Assembly: GCA_024998565.1 (NCBI GenBank)
Contig: JACOEM010000001.1
Span: 186,001 to 250,000 of the forward strand
Source of the DNA: Nitrospira sp.
GTDB taxonomy: Bacteria; Nitrospirota; Nitrospiria; Nitrospirales; Nitrospiraceae
Direction of reading: 5' to 3'
DNA: 64,000 nt
Shown here: piece by piece, positions 19,286-28,244 of the stretch
Numbering within the stretch: the first letter of the stretch is position 1
Layout of the letters: each line of letters starts with the position of its first letter
Program-made: the position numbers and the translations under genes
The notes under the pieces: generated by a model
Databases searched by the model: none
Told to the model about the DNA's origin: nothing
The model's input: only the letters and a program-made list of their open reading frames with translations

Positions 19286-19525
19286 ATGGCCCGTGAGTGG
19301 ATCATCTTCGCCGTTTGTCTCGGCTTGGGAGGCCATATTGCCCTGGCCGTGGTCTTGCACGCGCCTGACCTGTGGCCATGGAGTAAAGCCTGGCTCTACG
19401 GGTTGCTCTCAGGCGTCGCGCTCTACGTCGTGGTTCAGGTCGTCCGTTCACTCTGGTGGATTTTACGAGGCAGGAACGCCGAGGAGCCGGAAACACCCGA
19501 GGATCAACGCATCGGCCACCCCTGA
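19286..19525 (+). CDS. Small two-helix membrane protein
   Basis: The protein has 79 residues. Two hydrophobic segments (WIIFAVCLGLGGHIALAVVL and LYGLLSGVALYVVVQVV) are joined by a short Trp/Pro-containing turn (APDLWPWSKAW). The end is charged and acidic (RNAEEPETPEDQ). By the positive-inside rule the Arg-containing C-terminus would be cytoplasmic. No family is recognised. It may share transcription with the 122-residue protein upstream. Confidence 0.55.
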   Translation: MAREWIIFAVCLGLGGHIALAVVLHAPDLWPWSKAWLYGLLSGVALYVVVQVVRSLWWILRGRNAEEPETPEDQRIGHP

Positions 19526-19550
19526 TACCAACCTGACGGGCATCGCCCTG

Positions 19551-19580
19551 TTGCACCGCATCCACCTCCCTCAGTAGAAT
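19551..19580 (+). promoter_or_regulatory. Promoter with -10 box next to start codon
   Basis: TTGCAC (19551-19556) and TAGAAT (19575-19580) are separated by 18 bases. Only seven bases (ACCGCTC) separate the -10 box from the ATG at 19588, so transcription should begin at or next to the start codon. Confidence 0.55.
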
Positions 19581-19587
19581 ACCGCTC

Positions 19588-19875
19588 ATGCAACCGCGTT
19601 CAAACAGACCCTCGCCTCCCAGTTGGCCGCCACGCGCCATACGACCGCGCCCCGCATCGTCACAGCCGGGCCAACGCCAGACAGATCAATATGACTCGTT
19701 TAACGCCTCCCTGCTGTACTGCGGACAATGCCGCCAGGCGACTCCGACACGTCAACGGCTCCTGCTCGTCCTGCCGACAGGCAATCTCTACGAATACTTC
19801 TGTGCTCAATGCGGAGCCTCGACCGGCTCAAAGACGGAAAGTGCTTCGGCGGAAGGTGGACTGCTCGCCCCGTAA
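19588..19875 (+). CDS. Small zinc-ribbon protein, 95 residues
   Basis: A Pro/Arg-rich N-terminal tail of about 35 residues is followed by a zinc ribbon: YCGQC and FCAQC lie 27 residues apart with a beta-hairpin-like stretch (RLLLVLPTGNLYEYF) between. Such ribbons bind one zinc ion and usually contact nucleic acid or protein; the role here is unknown. The start codon directly follows a -10 box, and no ribosome site precedes it. Confidence 0.6.
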   Translation: MQPRSNRPSPPSWPPRAIRPRPASSQPGQRQTDQYDSFNASLLYCGQCRQATPTRQRLLLVLPTGNLYEYFCAQCGASTGSKTESASAEGGLLAP

Positions 19876-20034
19876 GCATACGTACCGCAATCCACCGTCA
19901 AACGTTCACTCCAGCACGTGCGTTCACCCATAACAGGCCGAACCTTACGTCGGGGGCATCACTGCCTATGGCGAAGTGCGAACGCTTGCCGAGGGAGGAC
20001 TCGCATGAAGGAAGAGAGGACCGGGGGAGGGTAA

Positions 20035-20331
20035 TCAGGAAACCTGATCGAGAGGGATACCCTCGTCGATCAACATGACAGGAATGTCTTCTCGCACCGG
20101 GTAGAGAATCTTGTTGTCGGACCGGATCAATCCTCCATCGAGCTTCTCCGTGACCGGCTTTTGGGCTTTATTTTTGAGCGCCCCGCGCTCAATCGCACCG
20201 TTCACCTTTTGAATCAACTGCTCGTCGGCCAGAGCCACGGCCTGCTTTGTTTCGGGGCAACACAGTATGGCTAACAGATCCTTGTCGAGATTCACCTTTT
20301 TTCCTGCGGCATCGCTCACAATATCTCTCAC
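20035..20331 (-). CDS. Trm112/UPF0434-like small protein
   Basis: The protein has about 98 residues. LDKDLLAILCCPETKQAVAL and the end DNKILYPVREDIPVMLIDEG match the Trm112-like/YcaR family, whose members bind zinc and activate methyltransferases or assist other enzymes. Only the CCP half of the usual cysteine set is present, as in many bacterial members. I use the GTG at 20331, preceded by GGGTGGGATT. The frame stays open to an ATG at 20397, but those residues are unlike the family. Confidence 0.72.
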   Translation of the reverse strand: MRDIVSDAAGKKVNLDKDLLAILCCPETKQAVALADEQLIQKVNGAIERGALKNKAQKPVTEKLDGGLIRSDNKILYPVREDIPVMLIDEGIPLDQVS

Positions 20332-20368
20332 AATCCCACCCGATAGGGGTGACTGAACGGTTACCGGA

Positions 20369-20397
20369 AAGATAGTCCAAATGAATCGACAGATCAA
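20369..20397 (-). promoter_or_regulatory. Possible promoter of the Trm112-like gene
   Basis: On the minus strand, TTGATC (20397-20392) and TATCTT (20374-20369) are separated by 17 bases. Transcription would begin near 20362, about 30 bases before the GTG at 20331. Confidence 0.4.
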
Positions 20398-20473
20398 GAA
20401 GATACCAAATCGCCCCCCTTTCTGATATCGTCATTGGTCGATTCCCCTTCACTCACCAATATCGGGACGGGAC

Positions 20474-21100
20474 GTGACTGCTTCGCATCGACTCGGACGC
20501 ATTTTCCTTACCGGACTCCTCGTGCTGCTTCCGGCTTGGACAACGTTTCTCATTTTGGCCGCGCTGTTCGAGACACTGGATTCCTTCTTGCTCAATCTCA
20601 TCGGCCGGCAGATCCAGCCCTATGCCCCGGGCCTCGGCCTTCTGCTGCTCATTGGAATGGTACTCACGGTCGGGGCCATTGCGACGCAAGTCATCGGACA
20701 ACGAGTGGTGCATTGGACCGAGGCCCTCCTGGACCGGATTCCCTTGATTCGCAGCATCTATATGACCCTCAAGGGCATGACGGATTTACTCAACTACCGG
20801 GCGCGCTTCGGACAAAGCACCGTGGTGGCCTTCCCGTTTCCACGCGACGGCCTTTGGGCCCTCGGCTTTGTCATGGGCTCTCCACCGGCGGCACTTCAAA
20901 TCGCACCGATGGTGGAATTGGTGATGGTCTTTGTCCCGACCGCCATCCATCCCTTCACGGGATACTTGGCCATGATTCCCAAAACACAATTGCACCCGCT
21001 GAACCTGTTGCCGGAAGAGGCATTGAAGTTGGAGTTTTCAGCAGGACTCTATCGCCCCTTACCAGGATGGCTGACGTCGCCGGCACGGAACCCGTCATGA
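20474..21100 (+). CDS. DUF502 membrane protein
   Basis: This inner-membrane protein has 208 residues. Two N-terminal helices (FLTGLLVLLPAWTTFLILAA and PGLGLLLLIGMVLTVGAIA) are followed by the DUF502 blocks IPLIRSIYMTLKGMTD and VAFPFPRDGLWALGFVMG. A later FVPTAIHPFTGYLAMIP stretch completes the family pattern. The biochemical function of DUF502 is unknown. Start is a GTG; the stop overlaps the ATG of the acetyltransferase gene (ATGA), so the two are probably co-translated. Confidence 0.85.
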   Translation: MTASHRLGRIFLTGLLVLLPAWTTFLILAALFETLDSFLLNLIGRQIQPYAPGLGLLLLIGMVLTVGAIATQVIGQRVVHWTEALLDRIPLIRSIYMTLKGMTDLLNYRARFGQSTVVAFPFPRDGLWALGFVMGSPPAALQIAPMVELVMVFVPTAIHPFTGYLAMIPKTQLHPLNLLPEEALKLEFSAGLYRPLPGWLTSPARNPS

Positions 21101-21615
21101 GCCGAGTCGATAGCCTGACCGTACGTCCCGCCACACTGGACGACCTCGACGCGCTCACGACATTCAGCGCCGCCATGGCCCTGGAAACTGAGCAACGCAC
21201 ACTGGATCGCGCACGCTTACGCCTGGGAACCCAGGCGGTTCTCGAGCAGCCTGAACGAGGGCGGTTTTACGTGGCAGACTTGCGGCCGGAGCCGCCAGCC
21301 GATAGAGTAACCGTAGGCCAGCTGCTCATCACATACGAGTGGAGCGATTGGCGGAACGCCCAATTCTGGTGGATCCAGAGTGTGTATGTGCACCCTGACT
21401 GGCGACGCAAAGGCATCTATCGGTCCATGCATGGCGCCATCATCAACCTCGCGCAATCGCAACCAGGGGTGTGCGGCGTCCGGCTCTACGTCGAAGGCGA
21501 CAATCACATCGCCAAATGCGTCTATCAACGAGTCGGGCTCTTGCCATCCAGCTACCAGGTGTACGAATCTGATTTTGTCCTGCCCAAACCACACAACGTC
21601 GCCACAAAGGCGTAA
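21097..21615 (+). CDS. GNAT-family N-acetyltransferase
   Basis: The protein has 172 residues and the GNAT fold. LTVRPATLDDLDALTTFSA is the N-terminal strand-helix, IQSVYVHPDWRRKGIYRSMH is the acetyl-CoA-binding motif A, and VRLYVEGDNHIAKCVYQRVG is motif B. It transfers acetyl from acetyl-CoA to an unknown amine. The ATG overlaps the DUF502 stop; the frame extends upstream inside DUF502 but the family domain starts here. Confidence 0.87.
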   Translation: MSRVDSLTVRPATLDDLDALTTFSAAMALETEQRTLDRARLRLGTQAVLEQPERGRFYVADLRPEPPADRVTVGQLLITYEWSDWRNAQFWWIQSVYVHPDWRRKGIYRSMHGAIINLAQSQPGVCGVRLYVEGDNHIAKCVYQRVGLLPSSYQVYESDFVLPKPHNVATKA

Positions 21616-21650
21616 GTCAGTCCGATCGATGTCCGCATAAGGAGGGTCAC

Positions 21651-22031
21651 ATGCGACGAGTGAGTGTGCTTTTGGTTCTGATGCTCCTGACATTGAACGC
21701 CTGCGCGTTCAGCCGGGGCACCCTCGGCGACGAGATCAAGACCGACACCGTCAACTCGATCAAGAAGGGAGTAACCACCAGGGCGGAAGTCCTGGCTCTA
21801 CTCGGCGCCCCGGACCGACTCCTGCAACTGAACGGACGTGACCTCTTTCAGTACTACCGGTACGATGCCAAGGTCGGCAGCCTGCTGTTGATCGTGCTCA
21901 ATTTTTCGCGCGTGTCGGTCAAGAGCGATGATCTGTTTGTGGTGATCAACCGCGAAGGGACCGTCGAAGAGGTGATCGCGTCAAAACGGACAGAGGGCCT
22001 GGAATTCCGCTTCTGGCCATTCGGAGACTAA
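21651..22031 (+). CDS. BamE/SmpA-like small lipoprotein (first of pair)
   Basis: This lipoprotein of 126 residues has a lipobox (LTLNAC). The mature part follows the BamE/OmlA pattern: IKKGVTTRAEVLALLGAPDR is the conserved helix-turn ending in the GxPD motif. BamE is an outer-membrane assembly helper, but many relatives have no known role. An AAGGAGG ribosome site precedes the ATG. A second gene with the same fold follows after four bases. Confidence 0.75.
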   Translation: MRRVSVLLVLMLLTLNACAFSRGTLGDEIKTDTVNSIKKGVTTRAEVLALLGAPDRLLQLNGRDLFQYYRYDAKVGSLLLIVLNFSRVSVKSDDLFVVINREGTVEEVIASKRTEGLEFRFWPFGD

Positions 22032-22035
22032 GGTC

Positions 22036-22458
22036 ATGACAGGCTGGAACCGCTCTGTCACACTGCTGTGCTCCGCAGTCATTGCCCTGGCTTTGGCCGG
22101 CTGTAACGTGGCTCGCCTCACGATCAACACCCCCCTGACGCCTGAATCGGTGGCCTTCATTGCGAAAGGCCGCACCACCCTGGCCGATGTCGTCGACACA
22201 CTCGGAGCACCGGATTCCATTACCGATACAGAAACTGGAACCATCGTCACCTACCGGTTCCTCAACGCCAAATATTCGCGGGTCAATTTCGGCTGGTTAC
22301 TGAAACCCTGGTCGCCCGTGGATCCCGACCTCGTGTTCTCGCGCTCCGGCCTGGGCACAGACGCGTTCGAACTCCTGTGCGACGACCATTGGATTGTCAC
22401 CCACCATGCCTTCGTGCGCCACCGCCCGGCACCGCCGTTCACACCCTATCCCTTCTGA
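22036..22458 (+). CDS. BamE/SmpA-like small lipoprotein (second of pair)
   Basis: The protein has 140 residues with signal peptide and lipobox (LALAGC). IAKGRTTLADVVDTLGAPDS repeats the helix-turn of its upstream neighbour, so the two probably arose by duplication or belong to one family. The C-terminal half differs, with several Trp, His and Pro residues (HHAFVRHRPAPPF). The two genes are separated by four bases and must be on one transcript. Confidence 0.72.
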   Translation: MTGWNRSVTLLCSAVIALALAGCNVARLTINTPLTPESVAFIAKGRTTLADVVDTLGAPDSITDTETGTIVTYRFLNAKYSRVNFGWLLKPWSPVDPDLVFSRSGLGTDAFELLCDDHWIVTHHAFVRHRPAPPFTPYPF

Positions 22459-22489
22459 CTCCTTTGCCCATAGGCCTCACATCGGTGAA

Positions 22490-22518
22490 TTGCCGCCCCC
22501 GGTACATCTCGTTATAAT
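22490..22518 (+). promoter_or_regulatory. Strong promoter with -10 box next to start codon
   Basis: TTGCCG (22490-22495) and a perfect TATAAT (22513-22518) are separated by 17 bases. Seven bases (GCCGCTC) follow, then ATG at 22526. The last six match those between the -10 box and ATG at 19588. Confidence 0.62.
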
Positions 22519-22525
22519 GCCGCTC

Positions 22526-23383
22526 ATGGGTGCAGGTTCTTCCGACGAGTCATCGAGCCAACAGCCCCCCGGCACATCATCCTCCTATATCCCGGCGGAT
22601 CACGACATCGACTTTCTCCAGCGCGACGAACTGCGCCCCCTGCGCCTCGGGCTGGAGTTGCTCAAGCCGGAATTGATACAGACAGAGCAGGGTATCCGCT
22701 CGACGATCGTGGTCTTCGGAAGCGCACGGCTGCTGGAGCCATCGCACGCACGCCAAGCCCTGGAACAAGCCTCGGCAGCATTGCAGGCCTCCCCCGACGA
22801 CCCAACCTGTCAGCAACGTGTCGCCGTCGCCGAACGCCGTCTCGCCCTCTCGCGATACTATGATGTCGCCCGGGAATTCGGCCGGATTGTGTCCTCAACC
22901 TGCCAGATCGACGGGCAATGCGACTACGTCATCGTCACGGGTGGAGGCCCGGGCATTATGGAGGCGGCCAATCGTGGAGCCGCGGACGCAGGCGCCAAGT
23001 CGATGGGGCTCAACATCACGCTGCCGCACGAGCAGCGCCCCAATCCCTACATCACTCCAGACCTCTGTTTTCAATTCCGGTATTTCGCCCTGCGCAAGAT
23101 GCATTTTCTCCTCCGAGCCCGGGCGCTGGTCGTGTTCCCCGGTGGGTTCGGCACACTCGACGAACTCTTTGAGACACTAACCCTTCTCCAGACCGGCAAA
23201 ACGCGCAACATCACGATCATCCTGATGGGGCAAGCCTTTTGGGAGCGCCTCATCAATTGGCCGCTGTTGATTGAAGAAGGCCTGGTGAGCCCCGAGGACC
23301 TCTCGCTCTTCCACTTTGCAGAAACGGCTCAGCAGGCCTGGGATCTCATCAGCCGAAGCCATGGAGGCCCGTCCGCCCGATGA
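22526..23383 (+). CDS. LOG family protein (TIGR00730)
   Basis: LOG proteins hydrolyse nucleoside monophosphates, best known as cytokinin riboside 5'-phosphate phosphoribohydrolases; bacterial members may act on AMP-type substrates. The protein has 285 residues from the ATG at 22526. IVTGGGPGIMEAANRGAADA and VVFPGGFGTLDELFETLTL are the two diagnostic motifs. The frame opens further upstream, but those residues overlap the preceding lipoprotein gene and the promoter. The stop overlaps the next start (ATGA). Confidence 0.85.
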   Translation: MGAGSSDESSSQQPPGTSSSYIPADHDIDFLQRDELRPLRLGLELLKPELIQTEQGIRSTIVVFGSARLLEPSHARQALEQASAALQASPDDPTCQQRVAVAERRLALSRYYDVAREFGRIVSSTCQIDGQCDYVIVTGGGPGIMEAANRGAADAGAKSMGLNITLPHEQRPNPYITPDLCFQFRYFALRKMHFLLRARALVVFPGGFGTLDELFETLTLLQTGKTRNITIILMGQAFWERLINWPLLIEEGLVSPEDLSLFHFAETAQQAWDLISRSHGGPSAR

Positions 23384-24777
23384 AACTCTCATTCCACGGA
23401 GCCGCGCGATCCGTGACGGGAAGCCGCCATCTGCTCGAAATGCCCGGCAATAGAATTCTCCTGGATTGCGGCCTCTTTCAGGGACAGCGCCAGGAAGCGG
23501 ACCGTCAAAACCGGTTTCTGGGATTCGACCCGCGCTCGATCCAGGCCGTGTTGTTATCCCATGCCCATATCGACCATTCCGGCGCTCTTCCCGTGCTGGG
23601 CAAACATCAGTTCCGCGGGAATGTGCACATGACCCGCGCGACCGTCGATCTTGCCGCGGTGATGCTAGAGGATTCGGCCCGCCTGCAGGAAAACGATTGC
23701 GCCTATCTGAACAAGAAAGAAAATCGTCGGGGTAAGCGCTGCCTGCAACCCTTCTATGAGAGCCGCGATGCCCGCGCGATCATTCGTCGCTTCGTGGGTG
23801 CGCGGTACGGGGACACGATCAAGGTCACCCCTCGCGTCACCGCCTCCTTTCACGACGTCGGGCACATTCTGGGCTCCGCCGCCATTCGCCTCAAATACTC
23901 CGCGCGCGGCAACAGTACGACCGTGCTCTTCTCAGGTGACTTGGGACGGTCGCAGATGCCGATCCTCCGCGATCCGACTCCACCGCCAAGCTGTGATGTG
24001 CTGATCATCGAATCCACCTACGGCGACCGCCTGCACGAGGAAGCCGGAGAGGCGCTGACCCAAAAAGCCCAGCAACTAGTCGCCCATGCCAAGGAACATA
24101 GGAGCAAGATCATCGTGCCCGCATTCGCGCTCGGGCGCACGCAAGACCTGGTCATGCGAATCAAACGATTGGTGGCGGAGGGGCGAATCGACCCGCTCCC
24201 GATTTATATCGATTCGCCTCTGGCCTCGAAAGTGACAGACGTCTTCCGAAAACACCCCGAGTGTTACGACGAAGAGACCTTCCGCACGTTCACATCGGAA
24301 GGGGATCCCTTTGCGGCCCGATATATTCGTTATGTCTCCTCACCGGAAGAAAGCAAACGACTGAATGAGATGAAAGGCCCCTGCGTGATCATCGCCTCTT
24401 CCGGCATGTGCGAGGGAGGGCGCGTCGTACACCATCTCAAACATGGCATCCAGGACGAAGCCAACATCATCGCCATCGTGGGATTTCAGGCCGAGCATAC
24501 GCTGGGGCGCAGACTGGTTGAAGGATGGGATGTTGTGCCGATTTTCGGGATCCCGACGCCGCGCCGTGCTCAGGTGGTCGTCTTTAACGGATTGTCGGCC
24601 CATGCGGACCGGAACGATCTGCTTGCGTACGTGCGGGCGATCTCTCCCGCCCCTCAGCAAGTGTTCGTGGTCCACGGAGAAGAAAAACAAGCCTTGTCGC
24701 TGGGAGCGGCCATTCAGACCGAACACCCCGGGATGGCTGTCGTAGTCCCGGCTAAAGACAGCATATACGAGATCTAG
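23380..24777 (+). CDS. Beta-CASP metallo-beta-lactamase RNA-processing hydrolase
   Basis: The protein has 465 residues and resembles the CPSF73-like ribonuclease group. The zinc motif is LLSHAHIDHSGALP; further metal ligands are in FHDVGHILGSAAIRL and SGDLGR. The beta-CASP blocks include IESTYGDRLH, VPAFALGRTQDLVM, SSGMCEGGRVVHHL and the final FNGLSAHADRNDLL. It most likely cuts or trims RNA. It is translationally coupled to the LOG gene. Confidence 0.88.
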   Translation: MKLSFHGAARSVTGSRHLLEMPGNRILLDCGLFQGQRQEADRQNRFLGFDPRSIQAVLLSHAHIDHSGALPVLGKHQFRGNVHMTRATVDLAAVMLEDSARLQENDCAYLNKKENRRGKRCLQPFYESRDARAIIRRFVGARYGDTIKVTPRVTASFHDVGHILGSAAIRLKYSARGNSTTVLFSGDLGRSQMPILRDPTPPPSCDVLIIESTYGDRLHEEAGEALTQKAQQLVAHAKEHRSKIIVPAFALGRTQDLVMRIKRLVAEGRIDPLPIYIDSPLASKVTDVFRKHPECYDEETFRTFTSEGDPFAARYIRYVSSPEESKRLNEMKGPCVIIASSGMCEGGRVVHHLKHGIQDEANIIAIVGFQAEHTLGRRLVEGWDVVPIFGIPTPRRAQVVVFNGLSAHADRNDLLAYVRAISPAPQQVFVVHGEEKQALSLGAAIQTEHPGMAVVVPAKDSIYEI

Positions 24778-24821
24778 CCCCGCTGCTCGGGCACGCCCAC
24801 TCAGGGAGGAGATCGGTAGGC

Positions 24822-26087
24822 ATGAACGCATCAAGAATGAGCTGCCACCTGACTATGGCCTGTGCCCTGACGCTTGTGACTGCCTGCGCGTCGCCGGTCT
24901 GGAGCCTGGACATATCGCCCGAGTCGGCGGACCAGGGCCGGGTCCGGGCGCGCGCGTTGGGGCTGCACATCGGACAATTTCAGCCCGGTCCCTTGAATGC
25001 CATCACCGATGTGCCGGGGGTCAAGGTCGGCCAGGTGACGCTGATGCAAGGGGACGGCCCCCTGCAGCCCGGACAGGGGCCGGTCAGAACCGGCGTCACG
25101 GTCATCGTGCCACGAGAAGATGTGTGGCACAAGAAAGTCCCGGCCGGAGCCTTCATCCTGAACGGCACCGGAGAAATGACCGGACTATCCTGGGTCGCGG
25201 AATCGGGCTTTCTCGAATACCCCATCGCACTGACCAACACACTGAACGTGCCTCGAGTTGCCAATGGCGTGATCAGCTGGATGCTCAAGCAATATCCCGG
25301 CATCGGCATTACCGACGACACCCTGACCCCCGTCGTGGCGGAATGTGACGATGGACGATTGAACGACATTCAGGGTCGCCACGTCTCGGAAACCGATGTC
25401 ATGCGGGCCTTGGATGAAGCCTCCTCAGGCCCTGTGGCGGAAGGCAGCGTGGGAGCCGGAACCGGCATGATTTCCTATGGATTCAAAGGCGGCATCGGCA
25501 CGGCCTCGCGGCGGCTCCCTGAGGCCAATGGCGGATTTACGATCGGGGTGTTGGTGAACGCCAACCATGGCCGCAGACCAGAACTCACCATGGGCGGGGT
25601 ACCGGTCGGACAACGGTACGGTGCCGCTCTAACCCAATCCAGCCTGTCGCCGGAACAGAATTCGAGCTCCCTTCACGCCTCTCGCGAAAGGACCAGCGGG
25701 AACGCCGAAGGGTCGATCATCGTCGTCATTGCCACCGATGCGCCGTTGGACAGCCGGCAACTGACCCGCCTTGGGAAACGTGCCGCGCTCGGGCTCGCCA
25801 GAACCGGCTCAACCGCCCGCCACGGGAGCGGGGATTTCATGCTGGCCTTCTCCACCGGCAACGTCATCCCCCATTACCCGTCCGACCCCACCTTTTCACT
25901 CACCCATCTGGCCGACACGCACCTCAATCCGGTGATAACCGCCACGGTTGAGGCCACAGAAGAGGCGATTCTGAATGCGCTCACCGGAGCCAGCACCGTC
26001 ACCGGGCGCGACGGGTTTCGAGCCGAAGCCATCTCCATCCCTCGTCTGCGTGAGCTCCTATCCACCGGTGCCACGCCCGGCCCCTAA
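24822..26087 (+). CDS. P1 family peptidase (DmpA-like aminopeptidase), exported
   Basis: This Ntn-type self-cleaving aminopeptidase has 421 residues and a signal peptide (CALTLVTACASPVWS), so it acts in the periplasm. ITDVPGVKVGQVTL, FILNGTGEMTGL and TPVVAECDDGRLNDI are family blocks. The nucleophile serine is in NAEGSIIVVIATDAPL, where autocleavage before the Ser makes the two chains. A Cys in the signal region (LVTAC) could also act as a lipobox. A GGGAGGAG ribosome site precedes the ATG. Confidence 0.85.
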   Translation: MNASRMSCHLTMACALTLVTACASPVWSLDISPESADQGRVRARALGLHIGQFQPGPLNAITDVPGVKVGQVTLMQGDGPLQPGQGPVRTGVTVIVPREDVWHKKVPAGAFILNGTGEMTGLSWVAESGFLEYPIALTNTLNVPRVANGVISWMLKQYPGIGITDDTLTPVVAECDDGRLNDIQGRHVSETDVMRALDEASSGPVAEGSVGAGTGMISYGFKGGIGTASRRLPEANGGFTIGVLVNANHGRRPELTMGGVPVGQRYGAALTQSSLSPEQNSSSLHASRERTSGNAEGSIIVVIATDAPLDSRQLTRLGKRAALGLARTGSTARHGSGDFMLAFSTGNVIPHYPSDPTFSLTHLADTHLNPVITATVEATEEAILNALTGASTVTGRDGFRAEAISIPRLRELLSTGATPGP

Positions 26088-26184
26088 CAGCCCGCCATCT
26101 CCCCGGCTGAGAGCCGTCGATACCTTGCTTTTGCAAGGCCCCACGGCTATTCTCCTGGCTGATCCGTACGTCATCCGGAGGGCT

Positions 26185-26412
26185 ATGGCTGATTATCCTA
26201 TCGGAGGTGGCCTCACACTTCTGACCGCGCTCGAAAAGAACGGCAAGTTCGCTGAATTTTTACAGACGCGCATGACGCAAGCACTGGAAACCCAGGACCC
26301 GACCGAACTCCACTACTTGCTCGCCCAGCTCGATGACTACCATTCGTATATGTGGCGCTATTACAAAAAACTCGCGTCGGACCGACCTGAGCGCATGAAT
26401 CCTGGCGTCTAA
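26185..26412 (+). CDS. Small unknown protein, 75 residues
   Basis: The protein has 75 residues, is soluble and helical, and contains no known motif: it reads LTALEKNGKFAEFLQTRMTQ and LLAQLDDYHSYMWRYYKKLA. The ATG at 26185 has CGGAGG five bases upstream, a good ribosome site. The frame is open further upstream but that part overlaps the end of the peptidase gene. The FIST gene follows 47 bases downstream. Confidence 0.6.
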   Translation: MADYPIGGGLTLLTALEKNGKFAEFLQTRMTQALETQDPTELHYLLAQLDDYHSYMWRYYKKLASDRPERMNPGV

Positions 26413-26459
26413 TCGCCCCAGGCACGTTACTCCCTGATCCGATCGGCAAAGACAGACCT

Positions 26460-27686
26460 GTGATTCTGACACCTCCATCAACACTGCGGTTCGCCTCCGC
26501 TCTCACTCGTCACGCCGACGTGCAGACTGCAGCCGACGAGTTGATCCGATCTATTCGTGAACAATTGGGCTCTTCCCGCATTGATGTCGCCTTCCTGTTT
26601 ATCTCCGCCCAACATGCCGATCAGGCCGATACGCTCTCGCATGCACTCCGCACGGCACTCGGCCCCGATACCCTGGTCGGCTGTACAGGAGAGGGAGTCA
26701 TTGCCACCGGACGAGAAGTCGAAACGGGACCGGCCGCAACCCTGTGGGCGGCCCATTTGCCGGGAGTCATCGCACATCCGTTACGACTGTCGTTTTCAAG
26801 CGTCCACGATCAGTTTTCACTGCGTGACTGGCCTGAACTGGACTATGGAGGCGAATCGGCCCCCGTCCTGCTCCTCTTCGCAGATCCCTTCTCCACTCCG
26901 CTGCAAGACGTGTTGGGCGTCATTGAGGAGCGTTACCCGCAGGCTCGTGCGCTCGGCGGGCTGGCAGGTGGCGGGCAGGATCTTGCCGAGAATCGTCTGT
27001 TTCTGGATGACGAGGTGTACAGCGACGGCTTGGTCGGTGTCGCGCTCTCCGGAAACATCTCGGTTCGCACCGTGATTTCACAAGGCTGTCGTCCGATCGG
27101 AGACCGGTTCATCGTCACAAAGGCGGAGCACAACGTCATTCAAGAACTCGGCGGAATCCCGGCCTTGCATTGTTTGCAGACGGTCTTCGGACAACTCTCC
27201 ATGGATGAACGCGCGCAGGCGCAACGGGCGCTCCATATCGGTATCGCCATGGATGAGCAACGCGCACAATTTACCCGCGGGGATTTTCTGATCCGCAATC
27301 TCCTTGGAGCAGATCAGCAAACCGGGGCTATTGTCGTCGGTGACGTCGTCCAGGAAGGACAAACCGTTCAGTTCCAAGTCCGGGACGCACAGTCCGCAGA
27401 CGAGGATCTCCACGCGTTGCTCGCGGCTTCCCGTCTCGATGAATCACAACGACCATTGGGGGCGTTGCTGTTCAGTTGTTGCGGACGCGGGAAAGGACTC
27501 TTCGGGGTTCCCAACCACGACGCCTCTGTCCTGGGGGAGCAACTGGGCGCTATTCCTCTGGCGGGATTTTTCGCGCAGGGCGAGCTGGGACCGGTCGGCG
27601 GACGTAATTTTCTCCACGGCTATACGGCGAGCATCGCCATCTTTTCTGAACCGGATCGGTCAGACAGACAAAGCTCGAATCATTGA
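26460..27686 (+). CDS. FIST-domain protein
   Basis: FIST N and C domains are sensory modules thought to bind small ligands such as amino acids. The protein has 408 residues: the N-terminal half has [20 protein letters not shown] and [17 protein letters not shown], and the C-terminal half ends with [20 protein letters not shown] and [20 protein letters not shown]. No kinase or other output domain is attached or adjacent, so what it signals to is unclear. Start is a GTG at 26460 without a clear ribosome site. Confidence 0.85.
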   Translation: MILTPPSTLRFASALTRHADVQTAADELIRSIREQLGSSRIDVAFLFISAQHADQADTLSHALRTALGPDTLVGCTGEGVIATGREVETGPAATLWAAHLPGVIAHPLRLSFSSVHDQFSLRDWPELDYGGESAPVLLLFADPFSTPLQDVLGVIEERYPQARALGGLAGGGQDLAENRLFLDDEVYSDGLVGVALSGNISVRTVISQGCRPIGDRFIVTKAEHNVIQELGGIPALHCLQTVFGQLSMDERAQAQRALHIGIAMDEQRAQFTRGDFLIRNLLGADQQTGAIVVGDVVQEGQTVQFQVRDAQSADEDLHALLAASRLDESQRPLGALLFSCCGRGKGLFGVPNHDASVLGEQLGAIPLAGFFAQGELGPVGGRNFLHGYTASIAIFSEPDRSDRQSSNH

Positions 27687-27745
27687 CTACCGTCAGCGCA
27701 TGCAGGTCGCGCCACCGGACCGGCAGACAGGACAAGGACACCTTT

Positions 27746-28189
27746 ATGAACACTCGCTTCTGGCTGACGACTTGCGGTATCGTGGGATTCTTATTTCTGA
27801 GCATAGGGAGACCAATCATGGCACAGAGTGAACAACCCGCCTCAACGCCTGACATCACGACCGTTTCCGGCCTGACCTACGCAGACGTCGTAGTAGGCAC
27901 GGGCCGTGAGGCCGCCGCGGGAAACCTGGTGACCGTCCACTATACCGGCTGGCTGACCAACGGGAAAAAATTCGATAGCTCCGTCGACCGCAGCGAGCCG
28001 TTCTCCTTTCCACTCGGTGCCGGCAGGGTCATCAAGGGATGGGATGAAGGCGTCGCGGGAATGAAAGTCGGCGGAAAACGGAAGCTGACCATTCCTTCGC
28101 AACTTGGATACGGCGCACGTGGAGCCGGCGGCGTGATCCCGCCGAATGCGACCCTCGTCTTCGACGTGGAACTGCTGGAAGTCCGGTAG
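27746..28189 (+). CDS. Periplasmic FKBP-type peptidyl-prolyl isomerase
   Basis: The enzyme speeds proline cis-trans isomerisation during protein folding. From the ATG at 27746 it has 147 residues: a signal peptide ([20 protein letters not shown]) then one FKBP domain. [38 protein letters not shown] and [20 protein letters not shown] hold the usual active-site aromatic residues. ACAAGGACA provides a ribosome site eight bases before the ATG. Export puts it in the periplasm with the HtrA protease encoded at 45 kb. Confidence 0.88.
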   Translation: MNTRFWLTTCGIVGFLFLSIGRPIMAQSEQPASTPDITTVSGLTYADVVVGTGREAAAGNLVTVHYTGWLTNGKKFDSSVDRSEPFSFPLGAGRVIKGWDEGVAGMKVGGKRKLTIPSQLGYGARGAGGVIPPNATLVFDVELLEVR

Positions 28190-28244
28190 GACCGTTTTAC
28201 ACGCGCAGGCATTCACTCACCACCGTGGACGTTAGACGCACCTG

